Shown piece after piece: positions 1-8,110 of a stretch of DNA of 48,626 bases (position 1 is the first letter of the stretch; each line of letters starts with the position of its first letter). Origin of the DNA: SHZL01 sp035292625. GTDB lineage: Bacteria > Pseudomonadota > Gammaproteobacteria > Xanthomonadales > SZUA-36. The notes below the pieces were generated by a model that saw nothing but the letters and a program-made list of their open reading frames with translations, was not told the origin of the DNA and did no database searches. Position numbers and translations under genes: made by a program. The stretch is from contig DATDPS010000064.1 of NCBI GenBank assembly GCA_035292625.1, forward strand, positions 1 to 48,626. The letters are read 5' to 3'.

Positions 1-207
1 CTGGAAAAGATATTCGAAGATCGCGTGGCGCGTGCCCTGGCGCGCATGGGCATCCCGGGTAAGGACGAAGTCAACGGACTGGCTGAAAAGGTCCAGAAGC
101 TGACCAAACAGGTCGCGGAACTGGATAAGGCGTCGGCTGCCAAGAAAGCACCGCCAAAAAAGCCGGTTGCGAAGAAGGCAACACCGAAGAAAACTTCCAG
201 TAAGTGA
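1..207 (+). CDS. Phasin-family (PHA granule-associated) protein, C-terminal part
   Basis: The reading frame is open from base 1, so the gene begins before the window and only about 68 residues are visible. The visible part has a heptad-like stretch (GLAEKVQKLTKQVAELDK) followed by an Ala/Lys/Pro-rich basic tail with repeated KKAPPKK- and KKATPKK-like units. This is the usual C-terminus of PhaF/PhaI-type phasins, which coat polyhydroxyalkanoate granules and whose basic tail can contact DNA. The identity is inferred from this tail only; other histone-H1-like AlaLysPro-rich proteins look similar. A strong terminator follows at once. A PHA-granule-region gene at 3929-4219 supports a PHA context. 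Confidence 0.65.
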   Translation: MEKIFEDRVARALARMGIPGKDEVNGLAEKVQKLTKQVAELDKASAAKKAPPKKPVAKKATPKKTSSK

Positions 208-215
208 GTTACCAG

Positions 216-242
216 GGGCCGGCATCCGCCGGCCCTTTTTTA
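216..242 (+). terminator. Rho-independent terminator after the phasin gene
   Basis: An 8-bp perfect stem GGGCCGGC / GCCGGCCC with a 4-base loop (ATCC) is followed by a run of T. It ends the phasin transcript 8 bases after the stop codon and abuts the 3' end of the convergent TetR gene. Confidence 0.9.
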
Positions 243-890
243 ACTGGAGTGGGCCATATAGGCGGCAGATAAGCTGGCAAATGCGCTGTGTTCCGGTTCC
301 CGCAGATAAGGCAAAATCATCTGCAGCACGCCGGCAATAGCCTTCACCTGGCCGCTCTCATTGTTCCCTCCTTCTTCCTCGAACACTTCGGCAAACGGGA
401 TCCAATAAATCAGCGCCAGCATGAGATTGTTCAACAAAAGTTCTTTTTCGGCCTCGCCCACTTTCAAGGCGCCTTGCCGCTCAAGGCTGGCAATCATGTC
501 CGCTGTGGCCTGCCTTTCGCGCTGAAACAGTCCCCGGAAAGCCCGGTCAAGGGCGGGGACCCTGCCAGTCAGATCTGCCAGGTTGCGGTAAAGGAAACGG
601 TAGTGCCCTTTTAACTCGAAGGAGAGGTGGAGCTGGAACCAAAGATCCTCTGCTTCCAAAGGCAGTTCGGGTGGTACCTGCAGTATCGGATCCAGCTGAA
701 CAACGAAGCGCTTGAATAACTCGAGGACAATTTCCCGCTTGCTGTGAAAGTGGTAGTAGAGGTTTCCGGGGCTGATGTCCGCCTCATCGGCGATGTGGTT
801 GGTTGTTACGTGTGGCTCACCCAGCTCATTGAACAAAGCCAGGCTGGTTGCAAGGATCAATTCACGGGTGTTGCGTCTCACCATTGCCAA
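240..890 (-). CDS. TetR family transcriptional regulator
   Basis: A 216-residue protein with the TetR layout: an N-terminal helix-turn-helix at about residues 25-50 (VTTNHIADEADISPGNLYYHF) and a helical ligand-binding domain after it. TetR proteins usually repress neighbouring genes and are released by a small ligand; in lipid loci the ligand is often an acyl-CoA. It lies 44 bases downstream of the acyl-CoA-binding protein gene on the same strand, so the two may be co-transcribed. Two palindromes in the divergent region at 1237-1278 are candidate operators. The ligand and targets are inference. The start could also be the Met at residue 3. Confidence 0.85.
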   Translation of the reverse strand: MAMVRRNTRELILATSLALFNELGEPHVTTNHIADEADISPGNLYYHFHSKREIVLELFKRFVVQLDPILQVPPELPLEAEDLWFQLHLSFELKGHYRFLYRNLADLTGRVPALDRAFRGLFQRERQATADMIASLERQGALKVGEAEKELLLNNLMLALIYWIPFAEVFEEEGGNNESGQVKAIAGVLQMILPYLREPEHSAFASLSAAYMAHSS

Positions 891-934
891 TCGAGTCCGA
901 GATGACCGGAACTGGAGCCAGCCAACTGTTGTGC

Positions 935-1198
935 TCAGATGCCTCCACCCAGCTTGCGCACCAGGGACACGTATTGCGCGCGTGCTTTTTCAGGTGAAAT
1001 ACCCCGCAGTTTTTCCCAGGCTTCATACTTGGCCACGCCAACGAAATCAAAAAACCCGGGTTTTACACCCGTGACATCTCCCACGGATCCCTGTTTGAAA
1101 AGGGCGTAAAGCTGCAGCATAGTCTCATTGTCCGGCCGCTCCGGAAGTGACTTGGCCGCAGCAGCAGCTTGTTCGAATAGTGCGGTCGTATCAGTCAT
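935..1198 (-). CDS. Acyl-CoA-binding protein (ACBP family)
   Basis: At 87 residues it is the full size of an ACBP. It has the family ligand motifs: YALFKQGSVGDV at 31-42 (Tyr31, Lys35) and KYEAW at 57-61. ACBPs bind medium- and long-chain acyl-CoA in the cytosol, buffer it and deliver it to enzymes. The gene is divergent from the fatty acyl reductase at 1373 and upstream of the TetR gene. That suggests it supplies acyl-CoA to the reductase, or reports acyl-CoA level; this role is inferred from position only. Confidence 0.9.
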   Translation of the reverse strand: MTDTTALFEQAAAAAKSLPERPDNETMLQLYALFKQGSVGDVTGVKPGFFDFVGVAKYEAWEKLRGISPEKARAQYVSLVRKLGGGI

Positions 1199-1372
1199 GA
1201 AAATATTCCATAAAATATCAGAGCCAAAGTGACATGAGGTATTAAATACCTTCTGTCTGGTAAGATCGTACCACGATCAGGCAGGCAATCCGTTGATACT
1301 GCTGCCTTGGATTGCGGCGTGGCTGTGGAAGGCAAATCAGGACCCTAACATAACGAATTCCGGAGTGCTTTT
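1199..1372. promoter_or_regulatory. Divergent ACBP/fatty acyl reductase promoter region with two palindromes
   Basis: This 174-base region separates the minus-strand ACBP-TetR genes from the plus-strand reductase. It holds a 15-base perfect palindrome AGGTATTAAATACCT at 1237-1251 and a second inverted repeat GATCGT-ACC-ACGATC at 1264-1278. The first has the size of a TetR-type operator. A clear ribosome-binding site GGAG at 1362-1365, 7 bases before the ATG at 1373, fixes the reductase start. Regulation by the adjacent TetR protein is inference. Confidence 0.5.
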
Positions 1373-3355
1373 ATGAACTATTTCGTGACCGGCGGAACCG
1401 GCTTTCTTGGCCACAACCTCATCGACTGCCTGCTTCGGCGCAAAGGTGTTATCTACGTGCTGGTCCGGCCTGGTTCAAAGGCAAAGCTGGATTCACTGAA
1501 AGCGCGCTGGGGGGAGGAAGGGAAGCGCGTAATAGGAGTCAACGGCGATCTGTCCAAACCGAATCTGGGTGTGTCGTCGGGGCAGCGCAAAAAGCTGGAA
1601 GGAAGTATTTCGCATGTATTCCACCTGGCCGCGATTTATGACCTGAAGGCTGATGCGGCTTCCCAGGAAGTAGCAAATATCGGAGGGACGGTGAACGCCG
1701 TCGGGTTTGCCAAGTCAGTCAAAGCCAAACGCTTCCATCACGTCAGCTCGATCGCAGCCGCCGGACTGTATCCGGGTACTTTCCGTGAAGACATGTTTGA
1801 AGAGGCTCACGGCCTGGACAACCCGTACTTTCGCACCAAGCACGAATCGGAGGGCATTGTGCGGAGCAGGTGCGAGATTCCCTGGCGAATATATCGCCCG
1901 GGCATAGTCGTTGGCAGTTCCGAAACCGGTGAAATCGATAAAATCGATGGCCCCTATTATTTTTTCAAGCTGATCCAGAAAATGCGCCGCGCCATGCCCG
2001 CCTGGATGCCGGCCATCGGTCTCGAGGGTGGGCGTCTGAACATTGTCCCGGTAGATTTCGTGGTCAAGGCGCTCGACCACATTGCCCATAAATCCGGTGA
2101 AGATGGCAAATGCTTTCACCTGACCGATCCCAAGCCGGCACGCATCGGCGAAGTGCTGAACCTGTTCGCGGAGGCTGCCCATGCGCCGCAAATGACCATG
2201 CGCATCGACGCCCGGGTCTTCAACTATATCCCGGGGATCATCAAGCAGGGTATTACCATGCTACCCCCGGCAAAGCGGATTTCGCGACAGATTCTGCATG
2301 ATCTCGGCATGCCGCCCGAGGTGCTGAAATTCATCAATTACCCGACCAAGTTCGATTGCCGTGAAACCGAGCGGGTCCTGAAGGGTTCGGGCATCAAGGT
2401 CCCGCCGCTGGATGGCTATGCCTGGCGCCTGTGGGACTATTGGGAGCGGCACCTGGATCCGGACCTGTTCATTGACCGTAGCCTGCGCGGACATGTGCAG
2501 GGTAAGGTGGTGGTGGTTACCGGGGGGTCTTCCGGTATAGGCCACGCGACGGCAATGATGATGGCCCGGGCCGGTGCGCGGGTGGCGATTGTTGCAAGGG
2601 ATAAGGACAAACTGGCTGAAACGGTCAAGGAGATTGAAAAAGACGAAGGACAGGTCTGGAGTTATTCGGCGGACCTGGCGGAAATTGATGCCTGTGACCG
2701 GGTCATCGCCGAGATCACCAGGGATCTGGGTGACATCGATATCCTGGTCAACAATGCCGGCCGCTCGATCCGCCGCTCCATTGCGACCTCTTATGACCGT
2801 TTTCATGATTACGAGCGCTGCATGCAGCTCAATTATTTTGGCAGTTTGCGCCTGATCATGGGAGTCTTGCCGGCGATGGAAAAAAGGCATAAGGGGCAAA
2901 TCATCAATATTTCCTCCATCGGCGTGCTCAGCAACGCGCCACGATTTTCGGCCTATGTCGCATCCAAGGCCGCTTTGGACGCCTTTTCCAGGTGTGCTGC
3001 CGCAGAATTCAGTGATGCAGGGGTCAGTTTTACAACCATCAACATGCCCCTGGTAAGAACACCGATGATTGCACCTACCCGCATGTACGACAACGTGCCC
3101 ACGATCACCGCGGATGAAGCAGCCGACATGGTCAAGCACGCAGTCATTTACAAGCCGCAGCGTATTGCCACCCGGCTTGGAATTTTTGCCCAGGTTCTAC
3201 ACGCTGTTGCGCCCAAGGTAGCCGAAATCATCATGAACAGCGCATTCCGCATGTTTCCGGATTCGGCCGCAGCCAAGGGTGTGAGCGAATCACAGGTCCA
3301 GGCTTCGCAGGAGCAGTTAGCCTTTGCCAGCATCATGCGCGGCATTCACTGGTAG
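1373..3355 (+). CDS. Bifunctional fatty acyl-CoA/fatty aldehyde reductase (wax-ester type)
   Basis: 660 residues with two fused NAD(P)-binding modules. The N-terminal extended-SDR domain has TGGTGFLG at 6-13, a serine pair at 125-126 (HHVSS) and the catalytic YFRTK at 152-156, as in fatty acyl reductases. The C-terminal SDR domain has TGGSSGIG at 383-390, Ser514/515 and YVASK at 528-532. Length, domain order and many segments (for example KHFHHVSSIAAAGL-like, SIGVLSNAPRFSAYV and the C-terminal IMRGIHW) match, from memory, the Marinobacter enzyme that reduces acyl-CoA through the aldehyde to the fatty alcohol for wax esters. No wax ester synthase is in the window. The partners are probably the ACBP and TetR genes opposite it. 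Confidence 0.88.
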   Translation: MNYFVTGGTGFLGHNLIDCLLRRKGVIYVLVRPGSKAKLDSLKARWGEEGKRVIGVNGDLSKPNLGVSSGQRKKLEGSISHVFHLAAIYDLKADAASQEVANIGGTVNAVGFAKSVKAKRFHHVSSIAAAGLYPGTFREDMFEEAHGLDNPYFRTKHESEGIVRSRCEIPWRIYRPGIVVGSSETGEIDKIDGPYYFFKLIQKMRRAMPAWMPAIGLEGGRLNIVPVDFVVKALDHIAHKSGEDGKCFHLTDPKPARIGEVLNLFAEAAHAPQMTMRIDARVFNYIPGIIKQGITMLPPAKRISRQILHDLGMPPEVLKFINYPTKFDCRETERVLKGSGIKVPPLDGYAWRLWDYWERHLDPDLFIDRSLRGHVQGKVVVVTGGSSGIGHATAMMMARAGARVAIVARDKDKLAETVKEIEKDEGQVWSYSADLAEIDACDRVIAEITRDLGDIDILVNNAGRSIRRSIATSYDRFHDYERCMQLNYFGSLRLIMGVLPAMEKRHKGQIINISSIGVLSNAPRFSAYVASKAALDAFSRCAAAEFSDAGVSFTTINMPLVRTPMIAPTRMYDNVPTITADEAADMVKHAVIYKPQRIATRLGIFAQVLHAVAPKVAEIIMNSAFRMFPDSAAAKGVSESQVQASQEQLAFASIMRGIHW

Positions 3356-3440
3356 GGAATGGCCAAACGTTGGCACAGTGGTGTCGGGAAGAACGAAGTA
3401 GAAGACTGGTTGCCACCGGCGGCTGAAAGGAGAAAGCACA

Positions 3441-3914
3441 ATGTTACAGGTGAACGACAAGGCGCCGGACTTTACCCTGGAAGATGAGCAAGGAGCGAAA
3501 TTTACACTCTCTGCCAGACAAGGTGAAAAAATCCTTCTGGTGTTCTATCCAGGCGATAACACGCCGGTCTGCACGCGGCAATTATGCGATTACCGGGATG
3601 GCGTGGAAGCCTTTGCTGGCGTGGGTGTCAGCTTGATAGGTATCAGCAACGATGATGCAGAATCTCACCGCAAGTTCAAGCAAAAACACCAATTGCCATT
3701 CACCTTGCTGACCGACCCCGATTTAAAGGTAGCCTCAAAATACGACAGTACGGGATTGATGGGCATGAAACGATCTGTTTATCTGTTGGATGAAAAAGGT
3801 GTGATTCGTTATCGACACGTGGAATCGGTGGCTTTATTCAGGCGTACGCGACAAGAGATTCTGCAGGCGATTGCAGATCTTGGAGTATCCGGAAGGACCG
3901 GGCAAACGATGTGA
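3441..3914 (+). CDS. Peroxiredoxin, BCP/PrxQ family
   Basis: 157 residues. The peroxidatic Cys44 lies in TPVCTRQLCDY, and a second Cys49 sits five residues later, the spacing of atypical 2-Cys PrxQ/BCP enzymes. These reduce hydrogen peroxide and lipid hydroperoxides in the cytosol using thioredoxin. AAAGGAG at 3426-3432, 8 bases before the ATG, supports the start. It follows the fatty acyl reductase by 85 bases and may share its transcript. It ends 14 bases before the convergent PHA-region gene. Confidence 0.92.
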   Translation: MLQVNDKAPDFTLEDEQGAKFTLSARQGEKILLVFYPGDNTPVCTRQLCDYRDGVEAFAGVGVSLIGISNDDAESHRKFKQKHQLPFTLLTDPDLKVASKYDSTGLMGMKRSVYLLDEKGVIRYRHVESVALFRRTRQEILQAIADLGVSGRTGQTM

Positions 3915-3928
3915 CAACAGCGTTCGGC

Positions 3929-4219
3929 TTATTCTTCGAACGTGCAGTTGAAATGACTTTCCAGGTACTGTTTGATTTCATCTTCAATGCGAGCCTTGAG
4001 CATCGCCAGAAAAAAGCCCAGGCGGGCATTGATACGGATTTCACGCCTTCCCACCGAGATACTGCCGGAAGCTCCATGACGCTCGAAGTGGATAACATCC
4101 CCATCCCAGCCGTAATCGATGTCAAATTTCCGCGCCAGGTCGGCTGCCAGGTCGTCTGCGGCCTGCTGGGCTTCTTCGTGAGCCATCTGGTGAAAAGCGC
4201 AAATATCGATGACGGACAT
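3929..4219 (-). CDS. Polyhydroxyalkanoic acid system (PHA granule region) family protein
   Basis: A 96-residue protein resembling the small PHA_gran_rgn family found beside PHA synthase genes. It has an N-terminal helix rich in Ala and Asp (HEEAQQAADDLAADLAR), a DIDYGW..GDVIHFER strand pair, and the conserved ARLGFFLAMLKARIEDEI helix. Its biochemical role is not established. It is convergent with the peroxiredoxin and divergent from the AsmA-like gene. With the phasin fragment at base 1 it is the second PHA-linked gene here, though no PHA synthase is in view. Confidence 0.8.
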   Translation of the reverse strand: MSVIDICAFHQMAHEEAQQAADDLAADLARKFDIDYGWDGDVIHFERHGASGSISVGRREIRINARLGFFLAMLKARIEDEIKQYLESHFNCTFEE

Positions 4220-4305
4220 GATCGACGCGATCTCTGGGTGAACCGGGAAAGTCTAGTCCGAGTCGTTCCGTTCGGCCAGTTTCAGTTTCTGCGCAGACAC
4301 TGGGG

Positions 4306-5520
4306 ATGGAACACACCGTGACCCACAATACCAGGCGGGCTTGGCGATATTTGCTTTGGCTACCGGCGCTGCTGATGTTGCTGCTTTTTTTGCTGGGTTT
4401 GATCGCCGATGCCTGGCTGGAATCCCCGGGGGGGCGGCAACTGTTGCAGCGGGAATTGAGCCAGCGCCTGGGGTTTCCGGTGGCTTTACAAGGGGATTAT
4501 GGCTTGAAGTTCCTGCCGCGGCTGAAAATTGCAGGATCAGGCCTGGAAGTTGGCCAGCGGGGTGAGGAGGGTGTCTCTATCTACAGCAGGAATTTTTCTG
4601 CTGAAGTTGAGATCGTTCCATTGATCCGCCGGGAACTGCGTATTGTGGCAATCGGCTTGAGTGACGGCTTCATTAACCTGGCAAAGCTGTCCGGGCCAGG
4701 AAAAGGAACGGGCTTGGGGGCCAGCTCCCCGGATGGGACCTCAATCAGCCTACCCGATTTGGCATCACTGAACCTGAACAACTTTTCCATTCGCTATGGC
4801 GAAGCGAGTGACCGGATGGAGCTGGGTGAGTTGCAACTCACCGGTTTCAAGGCCGGTGTCCCATCAGATCTTGCGATCAGAGTGGGAATGTTTCGGGGTG
4901 AAACTGCCTGGGCTGCAGCCACCATGCGGGGCAGACTGACGGTTGAAGCAGCCGACCTGTCAACTGAGCTGGACATTTCGGAGTTGCAAATTGCCCTGGG
5001 TAAAACGGTGATTGACGGTCTGACTGGCAGCTGGAGATGGGAGAGGTCAGCTGCACGTCTGGAGGGCTGGGTGGACTGGGTGGATGCTGTCCGTGCGGTA
5101 AGTTTGCAGTTCGAACTTGCTCTTGGTGGTCCTGTTTCCGGTGCTTTACGTGGCAGCTACCGGGACCCTGTGTTTGCCTGGCCCATGGCATTTGGAGTGT
5201 TTTTTAAGCTCCTGCCCGATGTCATTGATCTGCAACAGGTCAAAATTGACTTGGGTGAACAGCACATCGACGGCAGTGGTTGTCTGCGGTTCGCCGATAA
5301 ATCGGGTTTGCATCTTTCATTACTGGCTGACGAACTGGATCTCGACGAACTGAACCCCATTCTTTCCATCCGGCAGGGCGGGGCGGGGGATCTACCCATG
5401 GGTCTCGCCATCAGGATGCGGGTCGAGAAGGCCCGAATGGCCGGTGCAGTAGCTGATGGTGTGAGTGTTGAGATCGGCGCTGAGCCCGATTGTGCAGCTG
5501 CCGGCAATATTGTGCCTTGA
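4306..5520 (+). CDS. AsmA family protein, probably truncated at the C-terminus
   Basis: 404 residues. An N-terminal membrane anchor (about 13-37) is followed by the AsmA N-terminal pattern: SPGGRQLLQRELSQRLG, GDYGLKFLPRLKIAG, then FSAEVEIVPLIRRELRI. AsmA proteins are inner-membrane-anchored periplasmic proteins linked to outer-membrane lipid transport and assembly. Typical members are 600 residues or more; this one stops about where the second half would begin. After the TGA the same frame continues with AsmA-like residues (LQHGLLGVNGSIHIQ) and then runs into pheA, suggesting loss of the C-terminal half. A GTG at 4318 with GATGGA upstream is an alternative start. Confidence 0.7.
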   Translation: MEHTVTHNTRRAWRYLLWLPALLMLLLFLLGLIADAWLESPGGRQLLQRELSQRLGFPVALQGDYGLKFLPRLKIAGSGLEVGQRGEEGVSIYSRNFSAEVEIVPLIRRELRIVAIGLSDGFINLAKLSGPGKGTGLGASSPDGTSISLPDLASLNLNNFSIRYGEASDRMELGELQLTGFKAGVPSDLAIRVGMFRGETAWAAATMRGRLTVEAADLSTELDISELQIALGKTVIDGLTGSWRWERSAARLEGWVDWVDAVRAVSLQFELALGGPVSGALRGSYRDPVFAWPMAFGVFFKLLPDVIDLQQVKIDLGEQHIDGSGCLRFADKSGLHLSLLADELDLDELNPILSIRQGGAGDLPMGLAIRMRVEKARMAGAVADGVSVEIGAEPDCAAAGNIVP

Positions 5521-5598
5521 CTGCAGCATGGTCTGCTGGGCGTCAATGGCTCGATACATATACAATGCCTCGCTTGGGAAACTTTGACGCAGGTTCCG

Positions 5599-6744
5599 AT
5601 GCCACCGAAAAAATCAGATCAGGATGCGCAGCAGCTGGGCAGTGCCAGGGAAGAAATTGACCGGCTGGACCAGAAGATCCAGGAGTTGATCAGCACCCGG
5701 GCGCGCCTGGCGTCCAGCGTGCGCGAAAGCAAGGGGGAATTCCCACACGCGGTGGATTATTACCGCCCGGAACGGGAGGCTGAAGTGTTGCGTGCCGTTA
5801 TTCAACGCAACCAGGGGCCGCTCAGTGATGCCGAGATGGTGCGGCTGTTCCGCGAAATCATGTCCGCCTGCCTGGCACAGCAGGAGCCGCTGAAGATTGC
5901 CTACCTGGGTCCGGAAGGGACTTTCACGCAACAGGCCGTGCACCGTCACTTCGGCCACTCTGTCCATGCCCTGAGCTACAGCGGCATCGACAGCGTGTTT
6001 GAGCAGGTGCAGGCGGCAGAAGCGGACTTCGGCGTCGTGCCAGTGGAAAATTCGTCCCAGGGCATAGTCAGCCACACGCTGGACATGTTCATGGTATCTG
6101 ACTTGAAAATCTGCGGTGAGATCGAGTTACGCGTGCACCAGAACCTGCTCACGCAAGCGCGCAGCCTCACCCAGATCGAGCGTGTCTATTCCCACGAACA
6201 ATCATTGTCGCAGTGCAAAGCCTGGATCCGCGGGCACCTGCCGCGCGCCGAACTGATTGCAGTAGGCAGTAATGCAGAAGCGGCGCGGCGTGTGCGCAAT
6301 GCCCCCGAGGCTGCCGCCATTGCTGGCCGGTCAGCAGCCGAGATCTATGGCTTGCCAGTGTTGTTTGCGAATATCGAGGACCACGTTGACAACACCACAC
6401 GCTTCCTGGTTATCGGACGACATCTTTTTGCCCCGTCAGGAAAAGACAAAACGACACTGTTACTGGCGGGGCACGAAGGGCCAGGGCTCCTGTACCGGCT
6501 GCTACAGCCATTCGAAACGCATGGCGTCAACATGACGCGCATCGAATCCAGGCCATCCTCACAGGGTAAATGGGAATACCTGTTTTTTGTCGATGTGGAA
6601 GGCCATGCAGAGGAGCCTTCCGTGGCCGCAGCGTTGCTGGAACTCAAGCGCATAGCCAAATTATTCCGGGTGCTGGGATCCTACCCCCGCGCTTTGCTGC
6701 CCGAGGAAGGCGGGACCAGAGCGGGTAAGCGCACAGCCTCCTGA
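5599..6744 (+). CDS. pheA: Bifunctional chorismate mutase/prephenate dehydratase (P-protein)
   Basis: 381 residues in the standard order. Chorismate mutase (about 12-95) contains the REEIDRLDQKIQELISTRARLA helix. Prephenate dehydratase (98-275) has YLGPEGTFT and the catalytic TTRF at 266-269. The ACT regulatory domain has GLLYRL at 296-301 and ESRP at 316-319, where phenylalanine binds for feedback inhibition. The enzyme converts chorismate to phenylpyruvate in the cytosol. The ATG at 5599 has GCAGG just upstream; a TTG five codons earlier is possible but weaker. It is 64 bases before aroA; no hisC or tyrA lies between. Confidence 0.96.
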   Translation: MPPKKSDQDAQQLGSAREEIDRLDQKIQELISTRARLASSVRESKGEFPHAVDYYRPEREAEVLRAVIQRNQGPLSDAEMVRLFREIMSACLAQQEPLKIAYLGPEGTFTQQAVHRHFGHSVHALSYSGIDSVFEQVQAAEADFGVVPVENSSQGIVSHTLDMFMVSDLKICGEIELRVHQNLLTQARSLTQIERVYSHEQSLSQCKAWIRGHLPRAELIAVGSNAEAARRVRNAPEAAAIAGRSAAEIYGLPVLFANIEDHVDNTTRFLVIGRHLFAPSGKDKTTLLLAGHEGPGLLYRLLQPFETHGVNMTRIESRPSSQGKWEYLFFVDVEGHAEEPSVAAALLELKRIAKLFRVLGSYPRALLPEEGGTRAGKRTAS

Positions 6745-6796
6745 ACGACCTGATTCGACGCGACAATCACCCCGCGACCGGTTTGGAAACTGCCGC

Positions 6797-6801
6797 AAGG
6801 A
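6797..6801 (+). promoter_or_regulatory. Ribosome-binding site deciding the TTG start of aroA
   Basis: AAGGA lies 7 bases before the TTG at 6809. No ATG lies near the conserved N-terminus, so this site supports the rare TTG start. Confidence 0.8.
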
Positions 6802-6808
6802 TAATAAG

Positions 6809-8104
6809 TTGATCCTGATCACACGGACATTGTCCTCTCCCTTGCGGGGCAAACTTCATCCGCCCGGTGATAAATCCATATCACATCGCGCCGTGATCCT
6901 GGCCAGCCTGGCTGAAGGCGAATCCCGCATTACCGGACTGCTCGGTGCAGAGGATGTGAAGGCAACAGCAAATGCCTGCCGCCAGGTGGGTGCCCATATC
7001 CGGACCAGCGATGGGGTAACGATGGTACAGGGGACCGGGCAAACTGGCCTCCAGCAACCCAGCCGGGCTCTTGACATGGGTAATTCCGGCACAGCAATGC
7101 GCTTGTTGGCCGGGGTTTTATCCGCCCAGCCTTTCGATTCTGTATTAATTGGGGATGAGTCACTGAGCAGGCGCCCGATGCGGCGTATCATTGAACCTCT
7201 GACACACATGGGTGCAAAGATAGAAGCGACTCCCGCTGGCACTGCACCATTGCGCATCCAGGGTAATCCGGCTTTGCAGGGAATTGACTACCACCTCCCT
7301 GTGGCCAGCGCGCAGATCAAATCCTGCCTGTTATTGGCTGGTTTGTATGCCAAGGGCTCAACCTGCGTTTCGGAATCACAACAAAGTCGCGACCACACGG
7401 AAAAGATGCTGCCGGTATTCGGTGTTCCGCTTGAATCTCCATGTTGTGTGCAGGGCGGTAGTAAACTGACTGCCGCGAACGTGCGGGTGCCAGCGGATAT
7501 TTCCTCGGCCGCCTTTTTCCTCGTCGCCGCAGCCATGATTCCTGGTTCTGAATTGCTGTTATGTGACGTGGGAGTAAACACGACCCGCGATGGCATTCTG
7601 CGGGTTCTGCATGCCATGGGCGCCGATGTTCGTATCCGCAATCGCCGGCTGTTTGGCCAAGAGCCGGTCGCAGATATCCGGGTGCGCTACAGCAAGGGGC
7701 TGAAAGGTGTCGATATTCCCGCATGTTGGGTGCCTTCCTTGATTGACGAACTGCCGGCCATCATGGTCCTGGCGGTAACGGCATCGGGCACAACGCGAAT
7801 TCGCGGTGCAGCCGAACTACGAGTCAAGGAAAGCGACCGCCTGGCCGTGATGTCGACCGGCCTTGCATGCTTGGGTGTGCGCGTGAATGAAATCGAGGAC
7901 GGCATCGACATTATGGGTGGTGCAACTCAGGGAGGCGAAGTGGATGGCGCGGGTGATCACCGCTGCGCCATGAGTTTCGCAGTCCTGGGTCAGGTAGCAA
8001 AATCGGAAGTCCGGGTACTTGGGGCTTACAATATCAATACCTCCTACCCGGATTTCCCCAAGCACCTGCAGGCCGTTGGGGGGAATCTTGACCTTAAGCA
8101 TTGA
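6809..8104 (+). CDS. aroA: 3-phosphoshikimate 1-carboxyvinyltransferase (EPSP synthase)
   Basis: 431 residues, normal for the family. It has the substrate motif GDKSISHRA at 20-28 (Lys22 and Ser23 bind shikimate-3-phosphate), the GNSGTAMRL loop at 91-99, and RVKESDRL in the second half with the catalytic Glu/Arg. It joins shikimate-3-phosphate and phosphoenolpyruvate in the shikimate pathway, feeding PheA upstream. Translation begins at TTG with a good ribosome-binding site. It is a stand-alone AroA, not the TyrA-AroA fusion that Pseudomonas carries at this position. cmk follows 6 bases after the stop. Confidence 0.97.
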   Translation: MILITRTLSSPLRGKLHPPGDKSISHRAVILASLAEGESRITGLLGAEDVKATANACRQVGAHIRTSDGVTMVQGTGQTGLQQPSRALDMGNSGTAMRLLAGVLSAQPFDSVLIGDESLSRRPMRRIIEPLTHMGAKIEATPAGTAPLRIQGNPALQGIDYHLPVASAQIKSCLLLAGLYAKGSTCVSESQQSRDHTEKMLPVFGVPLESPCCVQGGSKLTAANVRVPADISSAAFFLVAAAMIPGSELLLCDVGVNTTRDGILRVLHAMGADVRIRNRRLFGQEPVADIRVRYSKGLKGVDIPACWVPSLIDELPAIMVLAVTASGTTRIRGAAELRVKESDRLAVMSTGLACLGVRVNEIEDGIDIMGGATQGGEVDGAGDHRCAMSFAVLGQVAKSEVRVLGAYNINTSYPDFPKHLQAVGGNLDLKH

Positions 8105-8110
8105 GCACGA

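Noticed and set aside
3911..4321. A 136-codon plus-strand frame after the peroxiredoxin
   Set aside because: It is antisense to the PHA-region gene, which has family features, and it runs into the AsmA start.
5584..5598. TTG start for pheA five codons earlier
   Set aside because: The ATG at 5599 has GCAGG close upstream, and no conserved residues precede it.
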